Part shown: positions 53,365 to 62,566 of the stretch, piece by piece | Numbering within the stretch: the first letter of the stretch is position 1 | Layout: each line of letters starts with the position of its first letter | NCBI GenBank assembly: GCA_964573205.1 | Contig: CAZNIT010000026.1 | Span: forward strand, 11,264 to 75,263 | From: QNZT01 sp964573205 | GTDB taxonomy: Bacteria > Campylobacterota > Campylobacteria > Campylobacterales > QNZT01 | Direction: 5' to 3' | DNA: 64,000 bases | Position numbers and translations under genes: made by a program | Notes under the pieces: generated by a model | The model's database searches: none | Seen by the model: the letters and a program-made list of their open reading frames with translations, nothing else | Told to the model about the DNA's origin: nothing

Positions 53365-54796
53365 TATTAAAACCAACTCATTTCAGTATGAATCTAAAAA
53401 AATCGGTTTGATGTACTTTAGAGTAGCGATCGTACTTTTTGGTGCTCAATTGTTAATGGGGCTTATTGCCGCGATTCAATTTCTTTACCCGTCGTTTTTA
53501 TTTGAAATTTTCGACTTTTCCGTTGCTAGAATGGTTCATATCAACGCATTGGTAGTATGGATGCTCTATGCGATGATCGGTTCCGTTTATTATATGATTC
53601 CGGATGAGACCGGTCGTGAAGTCGTCGCTCCGGCAATCGCAAAGCTGGCATTTTGGGTTTTGACCGCCGCTGTTACCGTAGTCGTACTCGTTTATATCTT
53701 CATTCAAGTAGGTTCGGGTACGGAGATGACTATCTGGCTGATCAACGAAGGACGTGAGTATCTTGAAGCTCCGAGATGGGCGGATATCGGTATAGTCGTC
53801 GTCGTTTTGATTTTCTACTATAATGTTTTCGCCACCTATATTAAAGGTGAAAGAACCGGTATTATGACCGTTATGGTCGCAAATCTTTTTGCGCTAGCGG
53901 GTCTATATCTGTGCGGTATGTTCTTTACGGACAACATCACAATGGATCAGTATTGGTGGTGGTGGGTAATTCACCTTTGGGTTGAAGCTACTTGGGAAGT
54001 ATTTGTCGGTACATTGGCGGCGTACGGACTTATCAAAATCCTCGGCGCTAAGAGAGAGATCGTCGAGATGTGGCTATGGATCGAAGTATTGATGCTTTTT
54101 GGTTCAGGTATTTTAGGACTCGGTCACCACTATTTTTGGATCGGAACACCTGAGTATTGGTGGGAGATCGGTGCACTTTTCTCGGCTCTTGAGCCCGTGC
54201 CTCTCGTAGCGATGTTCGTACACGTGCTATATGACTGGGGTAAAGAGCAAGGTAAAGTTGAGGCCGAAGGCGGTACTCATGCCGTAAACAACGGTCCGGC
54301 TATGGCTTGGATTGCGACGAATGCGTTCGGTAACTTCCTCGGTGCCGGTATATGGGGATTTTTTCATACTCTGCCTCAAGTAAATATCTATACTCACGGT
54401 ACTCAGTTTACGAGTGCCCACGGACACCTTGCATTTTTTGGTGCATATGCTACTATATTAATAGGTATGATGTATCTAGGGCTTCAAGGTGCGTACGGAA
54501 TCAAACATATGAAAGCGACCGCGCTTTCTAAATGGGCTATTTCATTGATCGTGATCGGCCTTTTGGGAATGACCGTCGCCCTTACTATTGCGGGTTACGA
54601 GCAAGTACTTGTCGAAAGAGCTGAACTCGGTGCTACATGGGAAGCGTTCTTCACGGCGCAAAATCTTGTTTGGTATGTTCAAGGACAGGCTTGGAGACTT
54701 GTGATGGGTGTCGTGACGTTTATCGGTTTCGCGTTGCTTGTGATGGATCTTTTGACTATCGGTAAAAAGGCGCAAGAAGCGCAAGAAGCGGCTTAA
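53354..54796 (+). CDS. norB: Nitric oxide reductase subunit B (cNor)
   Basis: A 480-residue heme-copper-superfamily protein with about 12 TM helices, reducing 2 NO to N2O. Conserved ARMVHINALVVWMLYAMIGS (first heme His), HLWVEATWEVFVG (active-site His/Glu), LGHHYFWIG and HGHLAFFGAY (heme ligands). The start is the ATG behind AAGGAGG; earlier in-frame starts lie inside norC. The absence of the fused quinol-oxidising domain and the presence of norC make it a cytochrome-c-dependent enzyme. Confidence 0.95.
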   Translation: MLNSIKTNSFQYESKKIGLMYFRVAIVLFGAQLLMGLIAAIQFLYPSFLFEIFDFSVARMVHINALVVWMLYAMIGSVYYMIPDETGREVVAPAIAKLAFWVLTAAVTVVVLVYIFIQVGSGTEMTIWLINEGREYLEAPRWADIGIVVVVLIFYYNVFATYIKGERTGIMTVMVANLFALAGLYLCGMFFTDNITMDQYWWWWVIHLWVEATWEVFVGTLAAYGLIKILGAKREIVEMWLWIEVLMLFGSGILGLGHHYFWIGTPEYWWEIGALFSALEPVPLVAMFVHVLYDWGKEQGKVEAEGGTHAVNNGPAMAWIATNAFGNFLGAGIWGFFHTLPQVNIYTHGTQFTSAHGHLAFFGAYATILIGMMYLGLQGAYGIKHMKATALSKWAISLIVIGLLGMTVALTIAGYEQVLVERAELGATWEAFFTAQNLVWYVQGQAWRLVMGVVTFIGFALLVMDLLTIGKKAQEAQEAA

Positions 54797-54803
54797 GTTA
54801 GGT

Positions 54804-54858
54804 ACTTCGTTTACGAAGTCTAAAAAATTTGTCCGAAAGATATTGAAGATCTTTCGGA
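54804..54858 (+). other. Tandem hairpins between norB and the small membrane peptide gene
   Basis: Two perfect inverted repeats: ACTTCG-TTTA-CGAAGT (54804-54819) and TCCGAAAGAT-N7-ATCTTTCGGA (54832-54858). They are separated by an A-rich run. They could attenuate or stabilise the mRNA so that norCB and nirS are made in different amounts; a full terminator is unlikely because the second lacks a T run. Confidence 0.6.
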
Positions 54859-54888
54859 TGAGTGATCATAAAAATTAAGGAGAAAGTG

Positions 54889-55035
54889 ATGTTCACACCA
54901 TTTACGGATATTGTTCCAAGTTTTTTCGGTACTTTAAATCAAGGTCCGTTGACGCTGACAATATTTCTTCATACGATAATCGTTTTGCCAATGTTTTTCA
55001 TCTATTTTAGTGAAAAGAAGAAATTGAGCAAATAA
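54889..55035 (+). CDS. 48-residue single-pass membrane peptide between norB and nirS
   Basis: An open frame with a strong RBS (AAGGAGA, spacing six) ahead of the ATG. The peptide starts MFTPFTDIVPSFFGTL, has one TM helix (LTLTIFLHTIIVLPMFFIYF) and a basic tail (SEKKKLSK). Its position between the NO reductase and nitrite reductase genes suggests a subunit or assembly factor of the NO-handling membrane complex, similar in size to single-helix subunits of heme-copper enzymes. No family is recognised and the role is inferred from context only. Confidence 0.65.
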   Translation: MFTPFTDIVPSFFGTLNQGPLTLTIFLHTIIVLPMFFIYFSEKKKLSK

Positions 55036-55103
55036 TAAACATAAGTTTGCTAAAATAATAGGGTGAGGGGAACAGACTGTTTAATAACCTTAAAGGAGGA
55101 AAT

Positions 55104-56750
55104 ATGAAGTTAGTAAAATTACTAAGTTTGGTTGCGGCTACGAGTGTTGCTGCTGTAAGTATGCACGCGTCGGCTGTAAAGCTGTCGGATGCCGAGATGA
55201 AAGAAGCTACGCAAGTCTATTTCGATAGATGCGCCGGTTGTCACGGAATGTTGAGAAAAGGTGCTCTAGGACCGAATCTTGAGCCTAAAAAGACAAAAGA
55301 GATGGGAACTGCGGCACTTAAAACCATTATTACGGAAGGTACTCCGGGCGGTATGCCGGGTTGGGGTAAATCAGGAGAGCTTACACCGGCTCAAACCGAA
55401 CTAATGGCTAAATATATTCAGGTGGAACCGCCTATGCCGCCTGAGAAATCTATGGAAGACATGAAAAAGAGCTGGAAAGTTCTCATTCCTGTAAAAGATA
55501 GACCAAAAGCACCTGAGTCTAAAAACTGGAAAGATTATTTTGCGGTAATTTTAAGAGATGTCGGACAAATTGCGATTGTCGATGGAAAAACTAAAAAAGT
55601 TATTTCGGTCGTTAAATCGGGTTATGCGACTCACATCACAAGAACGAGTGCAAGCGGTAGATATATGTACGTCATCGGTAGAGACGGTAAAGCTTCTATG
55701 ATCGATCTTTGGATGAAGGTACCTAAAAATGTTGCCGAAATTCGCCCTTGTAATGATGCGAGAAGTATCGATACATCCAAGTATAAAGGTCCAAAAGGCG
55801 ACTTCATCGACAAATATGCGGTTGTGGGTTGTTATTGGCCGCCGTCAATCGTAACATTCAAAGCAGATACTCTCGAGCCGATCAAAATCGTATCGACTGC
55901 AAGTTACACTATAGATAAAAATGTATTTACCAGAGAAGCTCGTGTTGCAGCTATTATCGCGTCTCACCATAAACCGGAATGGGTTATCAACGTAAAAGAG
56001 ACAGGTCAAGTATGGCTATACGATTACTCAAATGTAAAAAGCCCTAAAATCACAATGGTTGAAGCTGAAAGATTTTTGCATGACGGTGGTTGGGATCTTT
56101 CAAAAAGATATTTCTTAACGGCTGCTAACGCTAAAAATATCATCTCAGTTATCGATACTCAAGAGGGTAAACTAGTTGCCAATATTCCGTCTCAAGGAAC
56201 TAAACCGCATCCGGGTCGTGGAGCAAACGTAAACTCCAAAACTTACGGTCCCGTATGGATCTCCGGTCATATCGGTTCAAACGACATCATAGCTATAGGA
56301 ACGGATCCTAAAGGTCATCCGAAAAATGCATGGAAAGTCGTTAAAAAATTCCAACTTCCAGGAAACGGTGGTGGTAACTTATTCGTTAAAACACATCCAA
56401 ACTGTAAATATATCTTTGCCGATCGCCCGGTCAATCCGGATAGAAAACTTCAAACTCAAATCTATGTTATTGACAAAGATAAGCTTGAAGTCGTAAAAAC
56501 TATACCTATTCCGGAAAAATATCTTAAATCTGCAGATCCGAAAGTTAAAGCCAGAGGTCCTGTACACTTTGAGTTCAATGCAGACGGTAGCGAAGTTTGG
56601 ACAAGTATCTGGGGTAACAAACTTACTTCTTCACCGATTCTTGTGTTCGATTCCAATACACTTAAGTTAAAAAGTGTTATCGACGATAAGAGACTCGTAA
56701 CACCGACAGGTAAGTTCAACGTTACAAACACTATGACGGATACTTATTAA
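55104..56750 (+). CDS. nirS: Cytochrome cd1 nitrite reductase NirS
   Basis: A 548-residue periplasmic enzyme reducing nitrite to NO. Signal peptide (to about residue 24), class I heme c domain with CAGCH (C43, C46, H47) and RKGALGPNL, then the eight-bladed d1 propeller; the conserved VGCYWPPSIV and IASHHKPEW (active-site His pair) are present. RBS AAAGGAGG. Heme d1 must be supplied by the genes that follow. Confidence 0.96.
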   Translation: MKLVKLLSLVAATSVAAVSMHASAVKLSDAEMKEATQVYFDRCAGCHGMLRKGALGPNLEPKKTKEMGTAALKTIITEGTPGGMPGWGKSGELTPAQTELMAKYIQVEPPMPPEKSMEDMKKSWKVLIPVKDRPKAPESKNWKDYFAVILRDVGQIAIVDGKTKKVISVVKSGYATHITRTSASGRYMYVIGRDGKASMIDLWMKVPKNVAEIRPCNDARSIDTSKYKGPKGDFIDKYAVVGCYWPPSIVTFKADTLEPIKIVSTASYTIDKNVFTREARVAAIIASHHKPEWVINVKETGQVWLYDYSNVKSPKITMVEAERFLHDGGWDLSKRYFLTAANAKNIISVIDTQEGKLVANIPSQGTKPHPGRGANVNSKTYGPVWISGHIGSNDIIAIGTDPKGHPKNAWKVVKKFQLPGNGGGNLFVKTHPNCKYIFADRPVNPDRKLQTQIYVIDKDKLEVVKTIPIPEKYLKSADPKVKARGPVHFEFNADGSEVWTSIWGNKLTSSPILVFDSNTLKLKSVIDDKRLVTPTGKFNVTNTMTDTY

Positions 56751-56769
56751 AAAGTATGTGTCTATTTAA

Positions 56770-56796
56770 GACGGTACCGGATTATCCGGTTCCGTC
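56770..56796 (+). other. Strong intercistronic hairpin between nirS and nirN
   Basis: GACGG-T-ACCGGA-TTA-TCCGGT-T-CCGTC: an 11-bp stem with one T-T mismatch and a 3-base loop. There is no T run after it. It probably stabilises the nirS 3' end or reduces downstream expression, and its presence argues that nirN starts after it. Confidence 0.6.
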
Positions 56797-56839
56797 ACTT
56801 TCCGCTTTAAAATCAAATAACTTTCTCAAGGCAATTATT

Positions 56840-58441
56840 ATGAAAGCCAGATCATTAATATCTATATTTTTACTATCCGTACTTTTGTTGCAAAACTTAT
56901 ACGCTATCGACCCTGCGGCCGCTCATATGATTGAAGCGATGCCAAAGCACAATACGGGAAAAAAATTGTATAACAAATATTGCGCCGCCTGTCATCACAA
57001 AGAGAGAATTGGAATAGCCGGGCCTCCTTTGATACCGGAATTTTTAAGAAAGTATAAACTAAAAGATCTCTCGAAAAAGATTAAAAACGGTTTTCCTCAA
57101 ACACTTATGCCTTCTTATGAGTTTCTAAATCCTTATGAATTGCTTGAGATAAGCAGATATATCAAATCACCCGTCGATAAGAATTTGACATGGAATAAAG
57201 AAGATATAGTAAAATCTACAAAATATTTTAACGACGCACAAAAAGATCTCGGTATTATGAATATAGAACAGATTCTTCCCGTCGTTGAAAGAGACGGTGG
57301 ATATGTTTGGATTATGGAAGATGAAAAGATTCTGGATAAATTTCCTCTTAAAAACGTTCACGGCGGTATAAAGTACCAATTTCCCGAAGCACTAAACATA
57401 TTTGTCCCTACTAGGGACGGTTGGGTTGAAAAATATAGTTTGAAAGAGGGAAGAAGAGTTCTAAAAACACGCCCTTGTATCAACCTTCGAAACGTTTCTC
57501 TCAGTCGCGACGGCAAAAGCGTTGTAGCCACTTGTTTGTTGCCTAAGCAGATGGTAGTAATGAATAGTGATACTTTAAAACCGGACAAGATCATTGCGTT
57601 GGACGGTAAGGTGAGCGCTTTGTACGAACTCTATACTAAGGATGAGATGATTTTTACTTATCGGGATAAACCTCTAGTTGGTATTGTCGATTCAAAAAAT
57701 TTCGATATAAAATATAAAAAAATCAAAGAGCCTATCGAAGATTTTTTTATAGATCCTTTCGATAAATTTCTAATCGCTACGGCAAGAGGCGGAAAAGTTT
57801 TGAGAGTTTATGAGATCGAAGGAATGAAAGAGGTGTTCGAGCATAAAATGGAAGGTATGCCTCATCTTTTTTCCGCTACATATTGGTACAAAGACGGTAA
57901 ATTCTATTTTGCGACACCTCATTTGAGGAAACCATATATTACGATTTGGCAAATGTACGATTGGAAGTTCGTAAAACAGATAAAAACCGACGGAGACGGT
58001 TTTTTTGTAAAGACTCATCCCAATACCCCGTATTTATGGATAGATAACGGCACCGATGAACTTATACTCGTTAGTAAAAATGATTACTCTAAAAGGAAGA
58101 TTATTCCCGTTAAGGGAAAACAGTATATTCATGCCGAATTTACGGGTGACGGTAAATACACTTATTTGAGCATTTACGAGCATAACGGCTCAATAGAGGT
58201 TTGGGATACGATATCTTTAAAACATATTACCTCATATGCGGCGGATATTCCTGTCGGTAAATATAATTATATAAATAAAAACAGACAATTCTATCCCAGA
58301 CTTTTCGGTTTGGATATATATAATCAAAGATGCAAAAAAAACGAAGATCCGATCGCTTGTATGAAGAGTCTTAGAGATCTAAATGTTTACGAATCAATTT
58401 CTGTTAACGATTTTTTATCGGCAAATAAAGGAAAAAAATGA
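56840..58441 (+). CDS. nirN: NirN-type cytochrome c / heme d1-binding protein
   Basis: A 533-residue paralogue of NirS: signal peptide (about 1-22), heme c site CAACH (C48, C51, H52) and a cd1-like propeller containing pieces such as RPCINLRNVSLSRDGK. NirN performs the last step of heme d1 synthesis (dehydrogenation of dihydro-heme d1) and helps deliver the cofactor. The d1-site His pair ASHHKPEW of NirS is not conserved. I chose the ATG that gives a clean signal and an AAGG RBS; an earlier ATG lies in the hairpin region. Confidence 0.8.
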   Translation: MKARSLISIFLLSVLLLQNLYAIDPAAAHMIEAMPKHNTGKKLYNKYCAACHHKERIGIAGPPLIPEFLRKYKLKDLSKKIKNGFPQTLMPSYEFLNPYELLEISRYIKSPVDKNLTWNKEDIVKSTKYFNDAQKDLGIMNIEQILPVVERDGGYVWIMEDEKILDKFPLKNVHGGIKYQFPEALNIFVPTRDGWVEKYSLKEGRRVLKTRPCINLRNVSLSRDGKSVVATCLLPKQMVVMNSDTLKPDKIIALDGKVSALYELYTKDEMIFTYRDKPLVGIVDSKNFDIKYKKIKEPIEDFFIDPFDKFLIATARGGKVLRVYEIEGMKEVFEHKMEGMPHLFSATYWYKDGKFYFATPHLRKPYITIWQMYDWKFVKQIKTDGDGFFVKTHPNTPYLWIDNGTDELILVSKNDYSKRKIIPVKGKQYIHAEFTGDGKYTYLSIYEHNGSIEVWDTISLKHITSYAADIPVGKYNYINKNRQFYPRLFGLDIYNQRCKKNEDPIACMKSLRDLNVYESISVNDFLSANKGKK

Positions 58442-58974
58442 AAAACAAAGTTATACATACGACTATATTGACACTTTTTTTAAACGGTTACTCTTTAGCC
58501 TCCTCTTATGCGGTGGTAAATGGAGAAAAGCTTACGGATGAAGATATAAAACCGATACTGGGAATGTTTCATAAAGCGGAGACCTTTGACCAATTGAACG
58601 AAAACGAAAAAATCATGGTATTGGATCAAAGTATCGAGAGAAAGTTGATTATTCAAAATGCAGGAGAGAAAAAATTCGAAGAGAGAGATGATTTTAAAAA
58701 GATCGTAGACGATTTCAAAAAGCGTCTTTTGATAGAGTTTTGGATGAAGCAAAAGATGCAAAGCGTAAAAGTCAATGATGAAGATATAAAAAGTTTTTTT
58801 GAAAAAAATAGAGATAAATATCCCAAAGAGGCCAAGCTTGAGGAGTATGAAAACGAGATAAAAGATGCGGTAAAGATGGAAAAGTTTCAACTTCTTGTAG
58901 ATGAGACACTCAGTAAAATGAAAAAAGATGCGAAAATAGATTTTACCGGAGGTGTAAAAGTTAATTATAAATAG
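58438..58974 (+). CDS. SurA-N-like periplasmic chaperone in the nir cluster
   Basis: A 178-residue protein with a signal peptide (to about ASS) and a SurA/PpiC-type N-terminal domain (VVNGEKLTDEDIKP...; VLDQSIERKLIIQNAG; VNDEDIKSFFEKNRDKYP). The rotamase domain is missing. It overlaps nirN by four bases. It may hold NirS/NirN polypeptides open for heme d1 insertion, which is an inference from location. Confidence 0.65.
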   Translation: MKNKVIHTTILTLFLNGYSLASSYAVVNGEKLTDEDIKPILGMFHKAETFDQLNENEKIMVLDQSIERKLIIQNAGEKKFEERDDFKKIVDDFKKRLLIEFWMKQKMQSVKVNDEDIKSFFEKNRDKYPKEAKLEEYENEIKDAVKMEKFQLLVDETLSKMKKDAKIDFTGGVKVNYK

Positions 58975-59044
58975 CAAATGACCGGTATCAACAAATCAAA
59001 ATTAAAAAGCTGTTATGATTAATATCAGATACTAGGATATGATT

Positions 59045-59383
59045 ATGAATATATTGAAAATTATTGCAACTATAATTTTGTTGCACTATTTTGCACTTCA
59101 GGCAAACGGTTTAAAAAAAGATGAAACTATAAGCGGGAAAAAAGTTTTTGAGACATACTGTTGGGGTTGTCATCATCAAAGTGCTGTTGCTTTTGGTCCA
59201 TCGTTTGAGCAGATCGCATCAAAACGAACTCCCCAAGAGATTAGAGCGATGATTACCGATCCTGCATCGGTATCGAAACTTTTTGGTTATAAACGAAACG
59301 CTATGCCTTCATTTGAATTAAAAGAGTCGCAATTAAAAGCTATAACCGAATATATCCTTTCATATAAGCCAAAGGAGAAATAG
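59045..59383 (+). CDS. Class I cytochrome c in the nir cluster (NirC/NirM-like)
   Basis: A 112-residue periplasmic cytochrome with a signal peptide (about 1-22) and one heme site CWGCH (C39, C42, H43); an axial Met is likely in RNAMPSFELK. Probably an electron donor to NirS or acceptor from NirN in heme d1 synthesis. The ATG at spacing seven from AGGA was chosen over one six bases earlier. nirJ begins on its last base. Confidence 0.75.
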   Translation: MNILKIIATIILLHYFALQANGLKKDETISGKKVFETYCWGCHHQSAVAFGPSFEQIASKRTPQEIRAMITDPASVSKLFGYKRNAMPSFELKESQLKAITEYILSYKPKEK

Positions 59384-60513
59384 TGTTTCGTCTTTCGAAT
59401 TTATTAAATTCAGTTATCGATGGCAAAAGCGCAAGGGTACTCAACGGCAGCATCGCTATCTGGAATTTTACAAACAGGTGTAATCTCTCTTGTATGCACT
59501 GTTATTCAAGAGCCGATTTGGAGAGTAGTGACACTCTAAGTAGTGAAGATATCATGACAACACTGCCTAAACTAAAAGAAAACGGGGTAAAATTTATAAT
59601 TTTTTCAGGCGGCGAACCTCTTACTAGAAAAGATATTTTCGATATAGCCGCTAAATGCAAAGAGCTTGGAATTATAACTTATCTCTCTACAAACGGACTT
59701 TATGTCGGAGAGAAAAATGCGAAAAAGATTCTCGATACTTTTAATTATGTCGGTATAAGTATAGACGGTTCACAAAAAAGTCATGATCGCTTCAGAGGAC
59801 TTGAAGGCTCTTTTGAGATGTCGATGAAATCGGTAAGACTTCTTAATAGTTTTCATTCAAGCAAAGTCGGGATAAGATTCACGATTACAAAAGAGACATA
59901 TGACGATCTGAAATTTATTTTTGAGCTTGCCGAGAGAGAGAATATTCCGAAAATTTATATTTCACACCTAGTTTACAGCGGAAGAGGTCTTGACAATCTT
60001 AAGATGGATTTGACCAAAGAGCAAAGAAGAGAAGCTGTCGAATTTATATTAAATAAAGCGTTTGAATATAGGGAAAAAGGTATCGATATAGAGATCGTTA
60101 CGGGAAATATGGAACAAGACGCCATACTTTTTTTGGAGATCTTTTCTAAAAAGTATCCTCGTTTAAGAGATGAAATGTTAAAAAGACTTGTTAGTTGGGG
60201 CGGGAATTCGGCGGGGCGGAAACTGTTGAATATAGACTCGGAAGGAAATGTCAAACCGGATCCTTTTTTCCCAAAGAGTATAGGAAATATTTTAAGAGAG
60301 GATTTTAGTGATATATGGACGAATAAGCCGAACGAATTGTTAAAAAAGCTTCGCCGACATCCAAGAGAGATAGGCGGTAAATGTGCGGAGTGCGACTATA
60401 TAAGTGTTTGTAACGGCGGTTCAAGAAGCAGAGCATATGCTATATACGGCGATATGTGGGCTGAGGATCCGTCTTGTTATCTTAGTGAAAATGAAATTAA
60501 AAAAGAGGGGTAA
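59383..60513 (+). CDS. nirJ: Heme d1 biosynthesis radical SAM protein NirJ
   Basis: A 376-residue radical SAM enzyme with NRCNLSCMHCYSRAD (C33-x3-C37-x2-C40) and a C-terminal SPASM-like Cys cluster (CAECDYISVCNGG ... DPSCYL). NirJ replaces the propionates of didecarboxysiroheme with keto groups. Starts with GTG sharing a base with the previous stop. Distinguished from AhbC/D by the NirJ-typical N-terminus MFRLSNLLN. Confidence 0.9.
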   Translation: MFRLSNLLNSVIDGKSARVLNGSIAIWNFTNRCNLSCMHCYSRADLESSDTLSSEDIMTTLPKLKENGVKFIIFSGGEPLTRKDIFDIAAKCKELGIITYLSTNGLYVGEKNAKKILDTFNYVGISIDGSQKSHDRFRGLEGSFEMSMKSVRLLNSFHSSKVGIRFTITKETYDDLKFIFELAERENIPKIYISHLVYSGRGLDNLKMDLTKEQRREAVEFILNKAFEYREKGIDIEIVTGNMEQDAILFLEIFSKKYPRLRDEMLKRLVSWGGNSAGRKLLNIDSEGNVKPDPFFPKSIGNILREDFSDIWTNKPNELLKKLRRHPREIGGKCAECDYISVCNGGSRSRAYAIYGDMWAEDPSCYLSENEIKKEG

Positions 60514-61614
60514 ATGAAAAAAATATTGTTATCAGTTTTGATGCTTGCATCCGTGTTGATCGCATCAGAAGTTAAAAAAGAGAAGATATTTGTTGTTGAG
60601 AGGGAGAGTCAGTCTGTAGCCGTAATAGAAGATGATAAATTGATATCGAGAATGAACAATTTGCATAACTTAAATCATGGGATTATAAAATTCGACTCAA
60701 ACGACGGTTATCTTATTAGTCGTGACGGATATGTGGTTCGTTTCGATCCCGTGAGTGAAAAAGTGTTAAACGAATATAAAACATCAAAAAGCGCCATCGG
60801 TTTTGTGATAGGAAAAAATTATGTCGCAGTTGCAAACTATGATGATAAATCGGTAGATATCCTCACAAGAGATTTAAAACCGATTGACAAGATAAAAACC
60901 GGCTCAAAAAATGTGGGTATAAAAATCTATAAAGATATGCTTGTTTTCGCTCAGATGGATAGCGATAAAGTGACGGTGTTAAAAGATGAAAATTTTGGTA
61001 AAGGGAAACCGAAATTTAAGATATTTAAAGAATTCAAAGTCGGACAGATGCCGTTTGACGCTATGATCAAAGAGAATACATATATAGTCGGTTTTTTTCT
61101 TACAAAAGCGTTTGGTGTTATCGATCTTGATAAAATGGAGTATAAAGAGATTAAAATAACTGCCGACGGCAATAAACCGGTTTTGAAAGTTCCTCATTTT
61201 GGTTTTTGGAGTTTGAGTGAGAATAGAACTTTCATTCCGTCAGTCGGCGATAATAAAGTATTGGTATATGACGATAAATTCAATTTTATAAAAAGCATAA
61301 AGAGCGAAGGATTACCCGTATTTACATCTTTGAGCCCCGATAAAAAGTATCTTGCGGTAACTTTTTCGGGAAAAGATTTTCCCGTTATCCAGATCATAGA
61401 TACCAAAACTCTAAAAATCGTGAAAACTTTTAAATTTGACGGTAAGGTGCTTCATGTAAGATGGTCGAATCTTAAAAACGAACTTTATGTTTCCGTCAAC
61501 GATACGAATAAGCTAAGTATTATTGATACGACGAATTGGAAGATAAAAAATGAAATTAAGGGTGTCAAAAAGCCGTCGGGAATTTTCATCTATATGGTGA
61601 AAGAGGTCAAATAA
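60514..61614 (+). CDS. nirF: Heme d1 biosynthesis protein NirF
   Basis: A 366-residue protein with a signal peptide (ending IASEV) and a beta-propeller related to the d1 domain (FVVERESQSVAVIEDDK; SLSPDKKYLAVTFSGKDFPVIQIIDTK in pieces). NirF is a periplasmic heme d1 biosynthesis factor acting before NirN. It begins directly after the nirJ stop. Confidence 0.88.
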   Translation: MKKILLSVLMLASVLIASEVKKEKIFVVERESQSVAVIEDDKLISRMNNLHNLNHGIIKFDSNDGYLISRDGYVVRFDPVSEKVLNEYKTSKSAIGFVIGKNYVAVANYDDKSVDILTRDLKPIDKIKTGSKNVGIKIYKDMLVFAQMDSDKVTVLKDENFGKGKPKFKIFKEFKVGQMPFDAMIKENTYIVGFFLTKAFGVIDLDKMEYKEIKITADGNKPVLKVPHFGFWSLSENRTFIPSVGDNKVLVYDDKFNFIKSIKSEGLPVFTSLSPDKKYLAVTFSGKDFPVIQIIDTKTLKIVKTFKFDGKVLHVRWSNLKNELYVSVNDTNKLSIIDTTNWKIKNEIKGVKKPSGIFIYMVKEVK

Positions 61615-62354
61615 TGGGCAAAGTTTATTTAACGGGCGCAGGCCCAGGCGATATAGACCTTTTAACGGTCAAGGCTCTTCGTATTATCAAAGAGGCCGAC
61701 GTAATCATTTACGATCGTCTTGCGAATCCTTTGATACTCAAAGAAGCTAAAGATGGATGTGAATTCGTATATGTAGGTAAAGAGGATTCTCATCATACAC
61801 TTCCCCAAGAGGAGATAAACGAACTAATATATCAAAACGCTAAAAAGTACGAATGCGTGGTAAGACTCAAAGGCGGCGACCCTTTGGTTTTTGGAAGAGG
61901 TGGAGAAGAGGGGATCTATTTAAAGGAGCGAGGTATAAAGTTTGAATTCATTCCCGGTATAACTTCCGCGATTGCCGTACCGGAATATGCCGGTATTCCG
62001 GTCACTCATAGAGGTGTTACGGTCTCTTTTCGTGTTGTAACGGGTCATGAGAGTAAAAACAAAGACCACTCTCAAATTCCTTGGCAAAACTATAAAACCG
62101 ACGATACGATCGTATTTTTGATGGGGCTTCACCGTTTGGATAAAATTACAGCGAAACTCATTGAGATTGGAAAACCCAAAGATTATCCGGTTGCGGTTAT
62201 AAGCAGGGGAACTACCGATGAAGAGAAAACGGTTGTCGGTACGCTTGAAAATATTTACGAAAAAGCGAAAGACTTGCCTACTCCGGCACTGATAGTGGTC
62301 GGCTTGGTCGTTAAACTTAGAGATCAGTTAAACTGGTTCGAACAGCAGGAGTAA
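61614..62354 (+). CDS. nirE: Uroporphyrinogen-III C-methyltransferase (NirE/CobA)
   Basis: A 246-residue SAM methyltransferase: VYLTGAGPGDIDLLTVKAL, VRLKGGDPLVFGRGGEE and the GIPVTHRG motif. It makes precorrin-2, the precursor of siroheme and heme d1. The siroheme needed by NirA and the heme d1 needed by NirS both start here. Location in the nir cluster favours NirE. Confidence 0.9.
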   Translation: MGKVYLTGAGPGDIDLLTVKALRIIKEADVIIYDRLANPLILKEAKDGCEFVYVGKEDSHHTLPQEEINELIYQNAKKYECVVRLKGGDPLVFGRGGEEGIYLKERGIKFEFIPGITSAIAVPEYAGIPVTHRGVTVSFRVVTGHESKNKDHSQIPWQNYKTDDTIVFLMGLHRLDKITAKLIEIGKPKDYPVAVISRGTTDEEKTVVGTLENIYEKAKDLPTPALIVVGLVVKLRDQLNWFEQQE

Positions 62355-62356
62355 AA

Positions 62357-62545
62357 ATGCATGATTTGATGATAACTCTTGTTTTTATGATGGTATTTTT
62401 GATGTTTTCCGTATGGCCGGCTATAAAGGTAGTGGATTTTATCAAATCAAAACGAGAGATATCCTCTAAAATTCAAAATATTCTGACATTTGTTTTTACG
62501 ATTACGATAGCGTTATGCGCCGCGCTGTTTATGAAGTTGGGTTAA
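62357..62545 (+). CDS. Small two-TM membrane protein between nirE and trkA
   Basis: A 62-residue protein with two hydrophobic helices (about 4-24, 41-58) and a basic loop (KSKREISSKIQ). Two bases after nirE. Unknown family; it may belong with the nir genes or with the potassium-uptake genes that follow. Confidence 0.6.
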   Translation: MHDLMITLVFMMVFLMFSVWPAIKVVDFIKSKREISSKIQNILTFVFTITIALCAALFMKLG

Positions 62546-62566
62546 TATCTTCGAGAAGGAAGAGAA

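Noticed and set aside
56756..56839. Upstream start for nirN adding 28 residues
   Set aside because: The extension lies over a strong hairpin and would bury the signal peptide; the later ATG has its own RBS.
58495..58977. Long antisense frame of 160 codons opposite the SurA-like gene
   Set aside because: It is Phe/Leu/Ile-rich as expected for the reverse complement of a Lys/Glu/Asp-rich gene; the sense gene has a signal peptide, family motifs and an overlap with nirN.
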